Made by a program: the position numbers and the translations under genes. The notes under the pieces are model-generated. The model was not told the origin of the DNA. It did no database searches and saw only the letters and a program-made list of their open reading frames with translations. From Candidatus Thermoplasmatota archaeon (GTDB lineage: Archaea > Thermoplasmatota > E2 > DHVEG-1): DNA of 33,900 nt. This document shows, piece after piece, positions 1 to 8,041 of the stretch. Within the stretch, counting starts at the first letter, position 1, and the number at the start of each line of letters is the position of its first letter. Location: NCBI GenBank assembly GCA_038884455.1, contig JAWABU010000018.1, positions 1 to 33,900 of the forward strand. Reading direction: 5' to 3'.

Positions 1-112
1 AAGACGTTTTGGCGGTCTGGTGAGACAGAAACGAGAAGATCGACGAGAAATAGCATTATTTTCTACCGCATTCTTTCACAATATTTTTATCACAAGAATA
101 CGCCCGGATTAA
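1..112 (+). CDS. Possible C-terminal end of a truncated gene
   Basis: The frame starting at base 2 is open from the window edge to a TAA at 110-112. It gives about 36 residues, beginning RRFGGLVRQKREDRREIALF and ending in ITRIRPD. The mix of charged and hydrophobic residues looks more protein-like than the competing open frame from base 1, which runs to 213. I do not recognise the family, and a fragment this short could be open by chance. No gene is visible from 113 to 346. Confidence 0.3.
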   Translation, partial: RRFGGLVRQKREDRREIALFSTAFFHNIFITRIRPD

Positions 113-306
113 TTCTGTCCCAATGTCTGATTAAACGCAAACATTTATCAAAAAACAAAAATCTGCACACATCAGGAGTATTTTTCTCATCAGTTTTTAT
201 GAATGTTCTTATTTGACCAGATATCGTTTGCTCCCACTACATTTTTGATATCAAGATCAGAAAAAAGCCAAGTATCAATCTCTAAATACATTGAGAAATA
301 GATAGA

Positions 307-340
307 TTTTTTATACCAATACAATATCTGCTTATATAAG
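307..340 (+). promoter_or_regulatory. TATA-like boxes before the Lys/Glu-rich gene
   Basis: Two AT boxes lie before the GTG at 347: TTTTTATACC near 307-316 and the palindrome CTTATATAAG at 331-340. The first is spaced to give a short leader to the GTG. The second would start transcription inside the predicted coding region, which would favour the internal ATG at 458. Assigned by eye only. Confidence 0.3.
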
Positions 341-346
341 GCGAGA

Positions 347-1012
347 GTGAGTAAAATATCCGAAAACGATCAAAATCAGGAAGAAAGAATCACATCGGTA
401 AAATCACATGAGGATATTTTAAAACTTTTCAAAGAGATCGAAGAAATCGAAACACGGATGAAAACACCACTAGTTATCGAGGATATTGAAGAAGCACAGC
501 CTGATGTCACTATTTCTCCAAATCTTGAACTCATTGAAATCCAACCAGAGGAAACCGAACCAAATACGCAGCAGATACCAGTTGGTTCGAAAATTTCAAA
601 GAGAAAAAGCGTACCAAAATTTTTTTTCAAAAAGAAAAAACAACCAGAGGATACAGAAGATATCAAAAAAACCAAATTTTTGAAATTTTGGAAAAAAGAT
701 ACAGAAAAAGAACTTCATCCTACGTTTACATTAAAAATAGATTCAGAAGGAAACTTGATTGGTCTTAATATTAAAAAACCAAAACCACCTCGTGAAAAGA
801 AACAACGATTCCGGTTCCTTCATCGGAAACATGAAAAACCTGATACACAAACTCCTTCGACTGAAACAGAAAAACCTTCTTCTGAGCATGGTTTGAAAGG
901 AAAAATGAAAAGAATTATCCAACGAGTTATACCAAAAAGAAAAACGAAAAAAGAAGGAACCTCAAAACTTGCAGTCTTCGGTAAAGTGAAAAAAATTATC
1001 AAAAGAAAGTAG
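347..1012 (+). CDS. Lysine/glutamate-rich, probably disordered protein of unknown function
   Basis: This 221-residue protein matches no family I recognise. It has no signal peptide and no membrane helix. Residues 1-60 are acidic and helix-prone (ILKLFKEIEEIETR). The rest is very basic, with repeated KKKK, RKRK and KPKPP runs interrupted by E/T/P-rich stretches, for example PDTQTPSTETEKPSSE. The C-terminus ends in KKIIKRK. This composition suggests a disordered or nucleic-acid-associated protein, but that is inference. The start is uncertain: the GTG at 347 has only a weak GCGAG upstream, and the next in-frame ATG is at 458 (residue 38). The gene stands alone, with the following gene carrying its own TATA box. 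Confidence 0.6.
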   Translation: MSKISENDQNQEERITSVKSHEDILKLFKEIEEIETRMKTPLVIEDIEEAQPDVTISPNLELIEIQPEETEPNTQQIPVGSKISKRKSVPKFFFKKKKQPEDTEDIKKTKFLKFWKKDTEKELHPTFTLKIDSEGNLIGLNIKKPKPPREKKQRFRFLHRKHEKPDTQTPSTETEKPSSEHGLKGKMKRIIQRVIPKRKTKKEGTSKLAVFGKVKKIIKRK

Positions 1013-1037
1013 CAAGAGATATTTATTAGATGATAAC

Positions 1038-1050
1038 AATATTTAAATAG
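1038..1050 (+). promoter_or_regulatory. TATA box for the small secreted protein
   Basis: AATATTTAAATAG lies about 50 bases before the ATG at 1097, putting the expected transcription start near 1070. A G-tract (GGGGG, 1083-1087) is suitably placed as ribosome binding site for that ATG. Confidence 0.45.
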
Positions 1051-1096
1051 AAGGGGCGACTAATATAATACTATCCGGTCTTGGGGGTTTATAGCT

Positions 1097-1753
1097 ATGA
1101 GCAACAAACTACAGATGATTATTTTTACGATGTTTATCATATTTTTGTTTTATTCACCAGCTTTTGCTCACCCGGTTTCTGAGAAGCGTTCTATGTCAGA
1201 ACAAAAAACATCTTTCAATACCAAGTATATTTCTACTAGTTTTGAATCATTGACAATTGAAGGATACATTTCTATTCTTAAAGAATATCTTGAAAACGTA
1301 TCGGTTTCACCCTCTATAAAGCAGCAACTCTACAGATCTATTGAATTAGGACTTGCTGAGATGAAATACCTTAATATACAGCCAGAACAAACACTTAAGG
1401 AAGTCCAAGATTACTACCCAACAGGAATACGAGGGCCTTTTCAACGAGATCATATATTTCTTATGAATTTTTATCCAGATGTTGTTTCTATCAATGTTCT
1501 TTTCCCAACCTACAAGATAAATATTACTCATGAGAATGAAACATCAGATACCACTCAGGTATTAGAAATCTTTGTTAAACTAGTTCCTCTTTTTGATTCA
1601 GTACAAACGCAGAATCGGATTTTTATCAGGAAATTATATCAAAAGACATCCCCGATATGGCCTGCTATAGGGGGAAGAATTCTTGATAATGATACAACAG
1701 TTTTTATTCTCGCTTTTGGTTTAAAGATTGATTGGAAAATGCGGTTCTTCTAA
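1097..1753 (+). CDS. Secreted protein of unknown function
   Basis: A 218-residue protein with a clear N-terminal signal peptide. The hydrophobic core MIIFTMFIIFLFYSPAFA is followed by a likely cleavage site AFA|HP near residue 25. The mature part is mixed alpha/beta, has no cysteines forming an obvious pattern, and matches no domain I know. It lacks the PKD and propeller repeats found later in the window. The start is supported by the TATA box near 1040 and a G-rich ribosome binding site 10 bases upstream. Its stop is only 2 bases from the stop of the convergent winged-helix gene. Function not assigned. Confidence 0.65.
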   Translation: MSNKLQMIIFTMFIIFLFYSPAFAHPVSEKRSMSEQKTSFNTKYISTSFESLTIEGYISILKEYLENVSVSPSIKQQLYRSIELGLAEMKYLNIQPEQTLKEVQDYYPTGIRGPFQRDHIFLMNFYPDVVSINVLFPTYKINITHENETSDTTQVLEIFVKLVPLFDSVQTQNRIFIRKLYQKTSPIWPAIGGRILDNDTTVFILAFGLKIDWKMRFF

Positions 1754-1755
1754 GG

Positions 1756-2172
1756 TCATTCTTTTAACCAGAACCGAATTCGCTGCTCGCCATTCCGTTC
1801 AATAACCGTACTTTCAATTTTTCCCTCTCGTGCAAGCCATCCAATCGCAGTGATAACCTCTCGTCTATTAAGCTGAGTTAATCGCATGATTGAAGGTAAA
1901 CTAATTTCGCCCCATGCATCAAGAACTTGAAATATTTTTCCGGCATCTGAACCAACCTTGGATGTTAAATTTGTCTCAGAGAGATTCAACGTAGCGTCAT
2001 GCCGAGCAATTTTGTTTTCTCGTGCAAGCCATCCAATTGCACAATCAAGTTCATCTTGTTTTAATCCAGATTTTTCAAGAAGGATCGGTTCTTCAAGCGG
2101 CCCATCAACAAATAACTGCCGCCAGATTTTTCCTGCGTTTTCACCAATAAGTGTCGATATATTTTGATCCAT
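1756..2172 (-). CDS. Tandem winged-helix protein (DUF2582-like)
   Basis: A 138-residue protein made of two copies of the same roughly 60-residue winged-helix unit. Copy 1 (about residues 7-57) has ENAGKIWRQL and AIGWLARENKI. Copy 2 (about 75-128) has SDAGKIFQVL and AIGWLAREGKI. This spacing, with AGK(I/V)(W/F)..L at the start and A(I/L)GWLARE at the end, is that of the archaeal/bacterial winged-helix family known as DUF2582 (pfam10771). That family is usually a single copy, so this is an internal duplication. The proteins are presumed to bind DNA, but targets are unknown. The gene is divergent from the carbonic-anhydrase-like gene and shares a 118-base promoter region with it. GGGGAT about 12 bases upstream may serve as ribosome binding site. 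Confidence 0.8.
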   Translation of the reverse strand: MDQNISTLIGENAGKIWRQLFVDGPLEEPILLEKSGLKQDELDCAIGWLARENKIARHDATLNLSETNLTSKVGSDAGKIFQVLDAWGEISLPSIMRLTQLNRREVITAIGWLAREGKIESTVIERNGEQRIRFWLKE

Positions 2173-2290
2173 AAACCAACATCCCCAAAATAACGGTATG
2201 CAGTAGGTTATTAAAAAATATTATGTTGTATCGATAGACCTGCAAAAGTATATGATTTAGTAAATCTTTCCAGATGTTGGTGATACATCT

Positions 2291-2791
2291 ATGATTAAGA
2301 TTCATGAAACAGCATACATTGCCCCTTCAGCAGTCATCATTGGTACGGTTACAATAGGAAAATATTGCAGTGTTTTTCCAAATGCAGTACTTCGAGGAGA
2401 CGAAAATTATATTTCTATTGACGATGGCTCGAATATTCAGGATTGTTGTGTTTTGCATGTCGACACAAAACATAGTCTCGAAATTGGAAAAAATGTAACT
2501 ATCGGCCATGGTGCTGTTATCCATGGCGCCAACATAGATGATACTTGCCTTATCGGCATTCATGCAACTGTACTCAACGGTGCTACAATACGTAAAGGAT
2601 CTATCATAGGTGCAGGAGCTGTTGTCACAGAAAATATGGATGTTCCTGAGAATAGTTTAGTTCTTGGAGTTCCTGGAAAAATAATAAAACAAGATGAAAA
2701 ATACATTCTGTTAAATGAAGAAAATGCACAGATTTATCAACGTCTTGCTCGAAACCATAAACAAGGTATGTATGATCGGTATCAAAAATAA
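2291..2791 (+). CDS. Gamma-class carbonic anhydrase-like protein (left-handed beta-helix)
   Basis: A 166-residue hexapeptide-repeat protein of the gamma-carbonic anhydrase / YrdA-CaiE-PaaY group. The repeats (IGKYCSVFPNAVLRGD, IGKNVTIGHGAVIHG, IGIHATVLNGATIRKG, IGAGAVVTENMDVP) form the left-handed beta-helix, and a C-terminal helix follows from about residue 140. The three metal-binding histidines are visible at H56 (VLHVD), H73 and H78 (GHGAVIHG), with the family's 5-residue spacing between the last two. The long proton-shuttle loop of the methanogen enzyme Cam is not evident, so CO2 hydration activity is likely but not certain. GGTGAT about 9 bases before the ATG serves as ribosome binding site. 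It precedes the thiolase operon in the same direction, with a 113-base gap. Confidence 0.85.
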   Translation: MIKIHETAYIAPSAVIIGTVTIGKYCSVFPNAVLRGDENYISIDDGSNIQDCCVLHVDTKHSLEIGKNVTIGHGAVIHGANIDDTCLIGIHATVLNGATIRKGSIIGAGAVVTENMDVPENSLVLGVPGKIIKQDEKYILLNEENAQIYQRLARNHKQGMYDRYQK

Positions 2792-2838
2792 CGTCGTACA
2801 TTTTTACTGTTGTGTTGAACAATACGATTTTTTGGAAA

Positions 2839-2850
2839 CAAATTTAAAGT
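2839..2850 (+). promoter_or_regulatory. TATA box for the thiolase operon
   Basis: CAAATTTAAAGT, preceded by GGAAA (a purine-rich BRE-like stretch), lies about 60 bases before the chosen thiolase ATG at 2905. It predicts a transcript start near 2871 and a short leader carrying GGTGGAGG. Confidence 0.4.
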
Positions 2851-2904
2851 CGCTACCAATTGCATTGTAGTACTTTTAAAATTCAACGGTGGAGGCAAAA
2901 ATAT

Positions 2905-4086
2905 ATGCATGAAGTTGTAATTGTATCTGCAGTTCGTACTGCTCAAGGTAAATTCGATGGGGCATTACGGAGTTTTTCTGCACCAGAACTCGGTGGTATT
3001 GTCCTCAAAGAAGCAGTCAAACGTGCACAGATTCAACCAGAGGATGTCGATGAAGTTATCATGGGTAATGTTGTTTCAGCAGGCCTTCATCAAAATGTTG
3101 CCCGGCAGGCAGCTATCGCTGCTGGAATACCATATACGGTTGGAGCATTCCATGTTGACAAAGTATGTGGTTCATCACTGAAATCAGTAATCTTAGCTGC
3201 ACAAGCGGTTAAATGCGGTGATGCAGAATGTATTGCTGCAGGGGGCATGGAAAGTATGACCAATTGTCCCTACCTCCTTGATAAAGCACGTTTTGGGTAT
3301 CGACTTTTTGATGGGAAGCTTATTGATGCAATGGTCAATGATGGTTTATGGGATGTATATAATAACTTTCACATGGGCATGACTGGAGAAATTATCGCTG
3401 AAAAATATCACATTTCACGAAAAGAATGCGATCAGTTTGCAGTATCAAGTCATCAAAAAGCAGCTCATGCAACAAGAACAGGTAAATTTAAAGATGAAAT
3501 ACTCCCTATTGAAATAAAACAAAAAAACGGAGAATCTTTTGTCTTTTCAGCGGATGAAGGCATTCGATCAAATTCAACCATTGAAGGTCTTGAAAAATTA
3601 AAACCGGTTTTTAAAGAAAACGGTGTCATCACTGCAGGTAATGCATCGCAGATTTCTGACGGAGCCTCTGCAGTTGTCGTTATGAATAAAAAGAAAGCAG
3701 AAAAACTTGGCATCCAACCACTCGCATCTATCCTAGACTATAATACTATGGGTGTAAAACCAGAGTATGTCATGGAAGCACCAATCCCTGGAGTGCAAAA
3801 TCTTCTAAAAAAGATGGATCTTACGATCGATGATATCGATCTTATAGAACATAATGAGGCTTTTTCTTCTGCATCGATTGCCGTTATGCGCGAGTTGCAC
3901 ATACCTGAAAAAAAATTTAATGTTCATGGTGGTGCTATAGCACTCGGTCATCCGATTGGAAGCAGTGGATCTCGTATTTTAGTGACCTTGTTGCATGCCC
4001 TACATCACTATAAAAAACAGAGAGGACTTGCAACTATTTGTCTTGGTGGTGGGCATGCTGTTTCAATGGTTATCGAACGGAGGTAA
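2905..4086 (+). CDS. thlA: Acetyl-CoA C-acetyltransferase (thiolase)
   Basis: This biosynthetic/degradative thiolase condenses two acetyl-CoA to acetoacetyl-CoA, or cleaves the latter. The protein is 393 residues, the usual family length. The nucleophilic cysteine is C88 in [10 protein letters not shown]. The histidine of [17 protein letters not shown] and the second cysteine in [13 protein letters not shown] complete the active site, and [11 protein letters not shown] is the expected NEAF loop. The open frame extends upstream to 2860, but the ATG at 2905 is preferred: it begins with the family's [12 protein letters not shown] and has GGTGGAGG 9 bases before it. It is first in a three-gene operon. 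The next gene's ribosome binding site, GGAGGT, overlaps this stop codon, so translation is probably coupled. Confidence 0.93.
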   Translation: MHEVVIVSAVRTAQGKFDGALRSFSAPELGGIVLKEAVKRAQIQPEDVDEVIMGNVVSAGLHQNVARQAAIAAGIPYTVGAFHVDKVCGSSLKSVILAAQAVKCGDAECIAAGGMESMTNCPYLLDKARFGYRLFDGKLIDAMVNDGLWDVYNNFHMGMTGEIIAEKYHISRKECDQFAVSSHQKAAHATRTGKFKDEILPIEIKQKNGESFVFSADEGIRSNSTIEGLEKLKPVFKENGVITAGNASQISDGASAVVVMNKKKAEKLGIQPLASILDYNTMGVKPEYVMEAPIPGVQNLLKKMDLTIDDIDLIEHNEAFSSASIAVMRELHIPEKKFNVHGGAIALGHPIGSSGSRILVTLLHALHHYKKQRGLATICLGGGHAVSMVIERR

Positions 4087-4091
4087 TCAAG

Positions 4092-4952
4092 ATGGTAATC
4101 AAAAAAATTGGTGTTGTTGGCGCAGGTACTATGGGCCATGGGATAGCACTTGTCGCAGCACAAAGTAACTATCATGTTCTCATGTATGATCTCAAAGAAG
4201 AATATGTTATAAACGGTTTTAAAAAAATTGAAAATTTCCTCAACAAAAGCATTGAAAAAGGAAAACTAACGCAAGCAGGAAAACAAGAAATTCTACAGAG
4301 AATAACACGAACAACTACTCTTGATGATTTTAAAGATGTTGACGTTGTTATAGAAGCTATCGCTGAAAATATACAAGCAAAAAAAGAGGTTTTTAAAAAA
4401 CTTGACATGATTTGTAAAAAAGAAACAATTTTTGCGTCAACAACGTCAACGATACCAATTACTGATCTTGCGTCAGCAACACAACGCTCTGAGCGGTTTA
4501 TCGGAATGCATTTTATGAATCCAGTTCCGCTCATGAAACCAATAGAGGTTATACGAGGTCTTCGCACATCTCAACAAACCGCAACTACGATTCATGACAT
4601 TGCAGTACAAATGGGAAAAACGCCAGTTGAAGTCAACGACAGCCCTGGTTTTGTATCAACACGAGTGCTCTTTGCTATGATTAATGAGGCGATATTTTGT
4701 CTGTATGATGGTACAGGATCCGCTGAAGCTATTGATACCATTATGAAACTTAGTTTTAACCATCCGATGGGGCCATTAGAACTTGCTGATCTGATTGGTC
4801 TTGATGTATCATTAAACATTCTCAATATCTTATACGAAGGTTTTAATGATCCTAAATATCGTCCATGTCCTCTGTTGAAAAAAATGGTTCAAGCAGGATT
4901 TCTTGGTCGAAAAACTGGAAAAGGATTTTATGAGTATCCAACCATGAGGTGA
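4092..4952 (+). CDS. hbd: 3-hydroxybutyryl-CoA dehydrogenase
   Basis: This enzyme oxidises (S)-3-hydroxybutyryl-CoA to acetoacetyl-CoA with NAD(P). The 286-residue protein begins with a Rossmann fold ([16 protein letters not shown], GxGxxG at residues 9-14). The C-terminal helical domain contains [17 protein letters not shown] and the closing [12 protein letters not shown]. The catalytic histidine is H140 in GMHFMNPVP, with E152 in KPIEVI and the asparagine of VNDSPGF following. The common ASNTS stretch reads ASTTS here, a conservative oddity. The ATG at 4092 is chosen over the longer frame from 4038 because it starts the Rossmann strand and has GGAGGTAA just upstream, overlapping the thiolase stop. 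The downstream crotonase starts 3 bases after the stop, with GAGGTGA as its binding site. Confidence 0.93.
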   Translation: MVIKKIGVVGAGTMGHGIALVAAQSNYHVLMYDLKEEYVINGFKKIENFLNKSIEKGKLTQAGKQEILQRITRTTTLDDFKDVDVVIEAIAENIQAKKEVFKKLDMICKKETIFASTTSTIPITDLASATQRSERFIGMHFMNPVPLMKPIEVIRGLRTSQQTATTIHDIAVQMGKTPVEVNDSPGFVSTRVLFAMINEAIFCLYDGTGSAEAIDTIMKLSFNHPMGPLELADLIGLDVSLNILNILYEGFNDPKYRPCPLLKKMVQAGFLGRKTGKGFYEYPTMR

Positions 4953-4955
4953 ACG

Positions 4956-5735
4956 ATGTCTTTTAAGAATATTATCATCCAAAAACAGAATACGATTGCT
5001 CTTCTAACAATCAACCGACCTTCAGTCTACAACGCTTTAGATAGAGAAACACTCATCGAATGTGAACGAGCGTGCGATGATTTTGAACATGACCAAACAA
5101 TAAAAGTTGTTATTATTACCGGTCAGGGAAAATCATTCATTGCTGGCGCCGATATTAAACACATGAAAAACATGACTTCTTTAGAAGCACAAGAATTTGC
5201 TGAACTCGGTCAACAACTTCTTTTTAAAATTGAACATTCACGAGTACCCTACATTGCTGCAGTCAATGGTTATGCACTTGGTGGAGGATGTGAACTTCTG
5301 ATGGCTTGTGATATTGTGATTGCGGCAAAAACCGCCAAAATCGGACAACCAGAAATCAACCTTGGAATCCATCCTGGTTTTGGAGGAACTCAGAGATTAC
5401 CGCGACGTTGTGGAATATCTAAAGCAAAAGAACTCCTTTTAACTGGTGATGTGATCTCAGCAGACGAGGCATTCGAAATCGGTTTAGTGAATAAAGTTGT
5501 CGATGATGACCAATTAATGAACGAAGTTAACATCCTCGCTGAAAAAATATCATTAAAATCCCCTCTACAACTACGTTTTATTAAAGAGTTGGTCAATAAA
5601 GGAGTTAACCTTGATCTGTCACATGCGTGTGCATTAGAACGTGCTTCTTTTTCAGTATGCTTTTCGACGAATGATCAAAAAGAAGGGATGACTGCATTTC
5701 TTGAAAAACGAAAGCCCCAATTTCAAGGAAAATAA
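4956..5735 (+). CDS. crt: Enoyl-CoA hydratase (crotonase family)
   Basis: A 259-residue enoyl-CoA hydratase, likely hydrating crotonyl-CoA to 3-hydroxybutyryl-CoA in step with its operon partners. The oxyanion-hole segments are IAGADIKHM (about 62-70) and NGYALGGGCEL (104-114). Both catalytic glutamates are present, E113 (GGGCEL) and E133 (GQPEINLGIHPGFGGTQ), with the 20-residue separation seen in rat crotonase. The C-terminal helices end with FLEKRKPQF, as is usual. It is third in the thiolase-HBD-crotonase operon. It is followed by a short CTTTTTT tract near 5754-5760 before the convergent adenosyltransferase. Confidence 0.92.
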   Translation: MSFKNIIIQKQNTIALLTINRPSVYNALDRETLIECERACDDFEHDQTIKVVIITGQGKSFIAGADIKHMKNMTSLEAQEFAELGQQLLFKIEHSRVPYIAAVNGYALGGGCELLMACDIVIAAKTAKIGQPEINLGIHPGFGGTQRLPRRCGISKAKELLLTGDVISADEAFEIGLVNKVVDDDQLMNEVNILAEKISLKSPLQLRFIKELVNKGVNLDLSHACALERASFSVCFSTNDQKEGMTAFLEKRKPQFQGK

Positions 5736-5753
5736 CCTAAAACGTCACCATCT

Positions 5754-5760
5754 CTTTTTT
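5754..5760 (+). terminator. T-tract after the thiolase-hbd-crotonase operon
   Basis: CTTTTTT lies about 20 bases past the crotonase stop in the convergent gap. Archaeal transcription often ends at such T-runs. No stem is needed or seen. Confidence 0.3.
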
Positions 5761-5819
5761 ACCAGCCGCAACAATTTATCAGTGATGATTATTGTTTAGA
5801 TAGTGCTTTCATTGAAATG

Positions 5820-6344
5820 TTACCACTCCATTCCTCCGCGACCCAGACATCCTTTGGTATAGGGATGTTTAATATCTAGAATCTCACTGACCATATCAGC
5901 AAGGTGAATCAGTTCTGGTGGTGCGTATCGTCCTGTCAATATCAACTCCACCTGGTTAGGTTTATCTTTACATACCTGGATCACATCATCAAGTGATAGT
6001 AGATTGAACCAAAGTGCAACAGTAATTTCATCGAGAATAACAACATCATAGTTCCCTTTTTGAAGAATTTCTCGCGCAAATAGTAATCCTTTTTGAGCGA
6101 GATCAATATCGATTTGTTCGGGTTTTTCTTTTGAGACAAATTCATTCCGACCAAATTGATGATATGTAAATGTTGCAAATTTCTCAAGTGCATACAGTTC
6201 ACTGTATTTTTTTCCTTTCATGAATTGAATCAGACAAACCGTGAATCCATGACCAAGAGCACGTAAACCAAGTCCTAAAGCAGCGGTTGTTTTTCCTTGC
6301 CCGTCTCCTGTGTAAATTCTAATATATCCCTTTGGTAAGGACAT
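5820..6344 (-). CDS. cobO: Cob(I)yrinic acid a,c-diamide / cob(I)alamin adenosyltransferase
   Basis: This 174-residue CobA/CobO/BtuR-type ATP:corrinoid adenosyltransferase transfers the 5'-deoxyadenosyl group of ATP to Co(I) corrinoids to make coenzyme B12. The Walker A loop is GDGQGKTT at residues 13-20, with the family's usual GLGLRALGHG after it. VVILDEITVAL is the Walker B-like region, HPYTKGCLGRGGMEW the typical end, and the length is normal. The gene is convergent with crotonase. A TATA-like ATACATATAA (reverse strand, about 6374-6385) lies about 35 bases before the ATG with no clear ribosome binding site, so the message may be nearly leaderless. It would supply adenosylcobalamin, for example to an acyl-CoA mutase, but none is in this window. 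Confidence 0.92.
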   Translation of the reverse strand: MSLPKGYIRIYTGDGQGKTTAALGLGLRALGHGFTVCLIQFMKGKKYSELYALEKFATFTYHQFGRNEFVSKEKPEQIDIDLAQKGLLFAREILQKGNYDVVILDEITVALWFNLLSLDDVIQVCKDKPNQVELILTGRYAPPELIHLADMVSEILDIKHPYTKGCLGRGGMEW

Positions 6345-6702
6345 GGAACATCAAAGAGTACATCAATATGTCAATTATATGTATTTGTACCTACGAGAAA
6401 AAGAGAATGATACTTCTATCCTCCATCCTCAACTGATGACACATTCCTATCAATAGTCTTAACAACAGTATACATCTCTCATAATACCTTCATTCCTCTA
6501 ACGAATCAACAGTATGCGATGTCCCTCTGGGAGATAGATTTCCCCCTCCGACGTAGTATTCATCAATAATAGCAGTTTATTGCCCCTATATTCATCAGAA
6601 GGTTAACAACCATAAAAAAAACAAAAAGATATGCGAAACCACGAGTTTATCAAGATATAAAAATATCACGATACAAAGTATTCTAGAAAGATAGAAACCT
6701 TT
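6345..6702. other. Gene-free gap with divergent promoters
   Basis: This 358-base gap separates the adenosyltransferase (minus) and acyl-CoA dehydrogenase (plus). Apart from the promoter at each end, the middle (about 6420-6600) is pyrimidine-rich, with several CCTC and CCCCCTCC runs. I see no frame, RNA gene or convincing hairpin in it. Confidence 0.5.
6654..6667 (+). promoter_or_regulatory. TATA box for the acyl-CoA dehydrogenase gene
   Basis: GATATAAAAATATC lies about 45 bases before the ATG at 6703, giving a predicted start near 6686. There is no strong ribosome binding site between them (only AGAAAG). Confidence 0.45.
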
Positions 6703-7869
6703 ATGTTTGATAATTTTATTTCAACCCCCATGCAACTCGAACTTACAGAGCAACAAAAGATGATTAAAAACATGGTTAGAGACTTTGCTGAGAAAGAAAT
6801 AGCACCTCACGCGAAAGAATTAGACAAAAAAGAAGAATACCCCTCAGCAATATTAAAAAAAATGGCAGAACTTGGTCTTTTAGGAGTTTTTATCCCAACA
6901 GAATATAGCGGTGCTGGATTAAATGCACTAAGTTATGCTATAATAATTGAAGAAATATCACGAAAATGCGCAGCAACCGGTGTTATTACCTCAGTTCATA
7001 ATTCACTTGCAGCATCACCAATTATTCACTATGGAACTGAAGAACAAAAAAAGAAATATTTACCGCTCCTCGCAAAAGGAGAAAAAATTGGAGCGTTTGC
7101 AGGAACTGAACCAAATGCCGGATCAGATCTTGGTGCAATGCAGACCACCGCAGTCCGCAAAGGTGATCATTACATCATCAATGGCCAAAAAACATTCATC
7201 ACAAGTGGACCAAAAGCAGGTATTATCATCGTCTTTGCAGTTACTGATAAAACAGCAGGTACAAAAGGTATCAGCGCATTTATTGTTGAAAATACCATGA
7301 AAGGATTTAAGGTCGGTAACACCTTTCAAAAACTTGGAATAAACGCATCATTAACATCTGAACTTATTTTTGAGAATATGCATGTGCCCAAAGAAAATCT
7401 CCTCGGCAAAGAAGGCGAAGGATTCAAAATCGCATTAAGTACGCTTGACGGAGGTCGTATCGGTATTGCATCTCAGGCGGTTGGTATCGCTCAAGCTGCA
7501 CTTGATGAAAGCATCGAGTATGCAAAACAGCGACAACAATTCGGTAAACCCCTTGCGCAGTTCCAAGCAATTCAATGGATGATTGCAGACATGGCAACCC
7601 GAATTGAAGCTGCCCGATACCTTGTGTACAGTGCTGCATACAAAAAAGATAAAGGTGAACGGTATTCAAAAGAAGCTGCCATGGCAAAACTGTTTGCATC
7701 AGAAACAGCAGTGGATGCAGTGATCAAAGCAGTACAAATCCACGGTGGGTATGGATACACAAAAGAGTATACTGTTGAACGATTGTTTAGAGATGCAAAA
7801 ATAACTGAAATCTATGAAGGAACATCAGAAGTTCAACGAATGGTTATTGCCTCAAATATCCTTAAATAA
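6703..7869 (+). CDS. Short-chain acyl-CoA dehydrogenase (butyryl-CoA dehydrogenase-like)
   Basis: An FAD enzyme that introduces the 2,3 double bond into a short acyl-CoA and passes electrons to ETF. The 388 residues cover the N-terminal helical domain (LTEQQKMIKNMVRDFAEKEI), the FAD-binding beta domain (FAGTEPNAGSDLGAM, ITSGPKAG) and the C-terminal helical domain. The catalytic base is E372 in IYEGTSEVQRMV, the position used by short-chain dehydrogenases. QIHGGYGYTKEY is the FAD/partner-contact motif. The start could be the ATG at 6703 or the one at 6730 (MQLELTEQQ, closer to the usual family N-terminus). Neither has a good ribosome binding site. The ETF genes follow after 172 bases, consistent with a butyryl-CoA/crotonyl-CoA step. 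Exact chain length is inferred from the neighbourhood. Confidence 0.92.
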   Translation: MFDNFISTPMQLELTEQQKMIKNMVRDFAEKEIAPHAKELDKKEEYPSAILKKMAELGLLGVFIPTEYSGAGLNALSYAIIIEEISRKCAATGVITSVHNSLAASPIIHYGTEEQKKKYLPLLAKGEKIGAFAGTEPNAGSDLGAMQTTAVRKGDHYIINGQKTFITSGPKAGIIIVFAVTDKTAGTKGISAFIVENTMKGFKVGNTFQKLGINASLTSELIFENMHVPKENLLGKEGEGFKIALSTLDGGRIGIASQAVGIAQAALDESIEYAKQRQQFGKPLAQFQAIQWMIADMATRIEAARYLVYSAAYKKDKGERYSKEAAMAKLFASETAVDAVIKAVQIHGGYGYTKEYTVERLFRDAKITEIYEGTSEVQRMVIASNILK

Positions 7870-8003
7870 CTTTAGGTATTTACTTTTGAGATATTCAAAA
7901 GTATTCAAAAATTGATTCGCAGTGTTCTACGTTGTGATTTGATACAGCATACTAATACATCGTATCCAATTCACCTAAAAAAGGATAAAACAAAAAAAAA
8001 CAC

Positions 8004-8015
8004 TTCCTGCAGGAA
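8004..8015. promoter_or_regulatory. Perfect 12-base palindrome upstream of etfB
   Basis: TTCCTGCAGGAA is self-complementary and lies between the acyl-CoA dehydrogenase and etfB, 12 bases before the AAAGGAGGAT ribosome binding site (8025-8034). It could be an operator for a dimeric regulator or chance. Only one copy was noticed. Confidence 0.3.
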
Positions 8016-8041
8016 AAACAAACAAAAGGAGGATATGAACT

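Noticed and set aside
1-213. Open frame from base 1 to 213, plus strand
   Set aside because: Composition is less protein-like than the shorter frame from base 2, and most of it lies in AT-rich leader-like DNA.
376-675. 99-codon minus-strand frame opposite the Lys/Glu-rich gene
   Set aside because: It is the antisense shadow of a repetitive GAA/AAA-rich coding sequence, giving S/F-rich residues without any motif.
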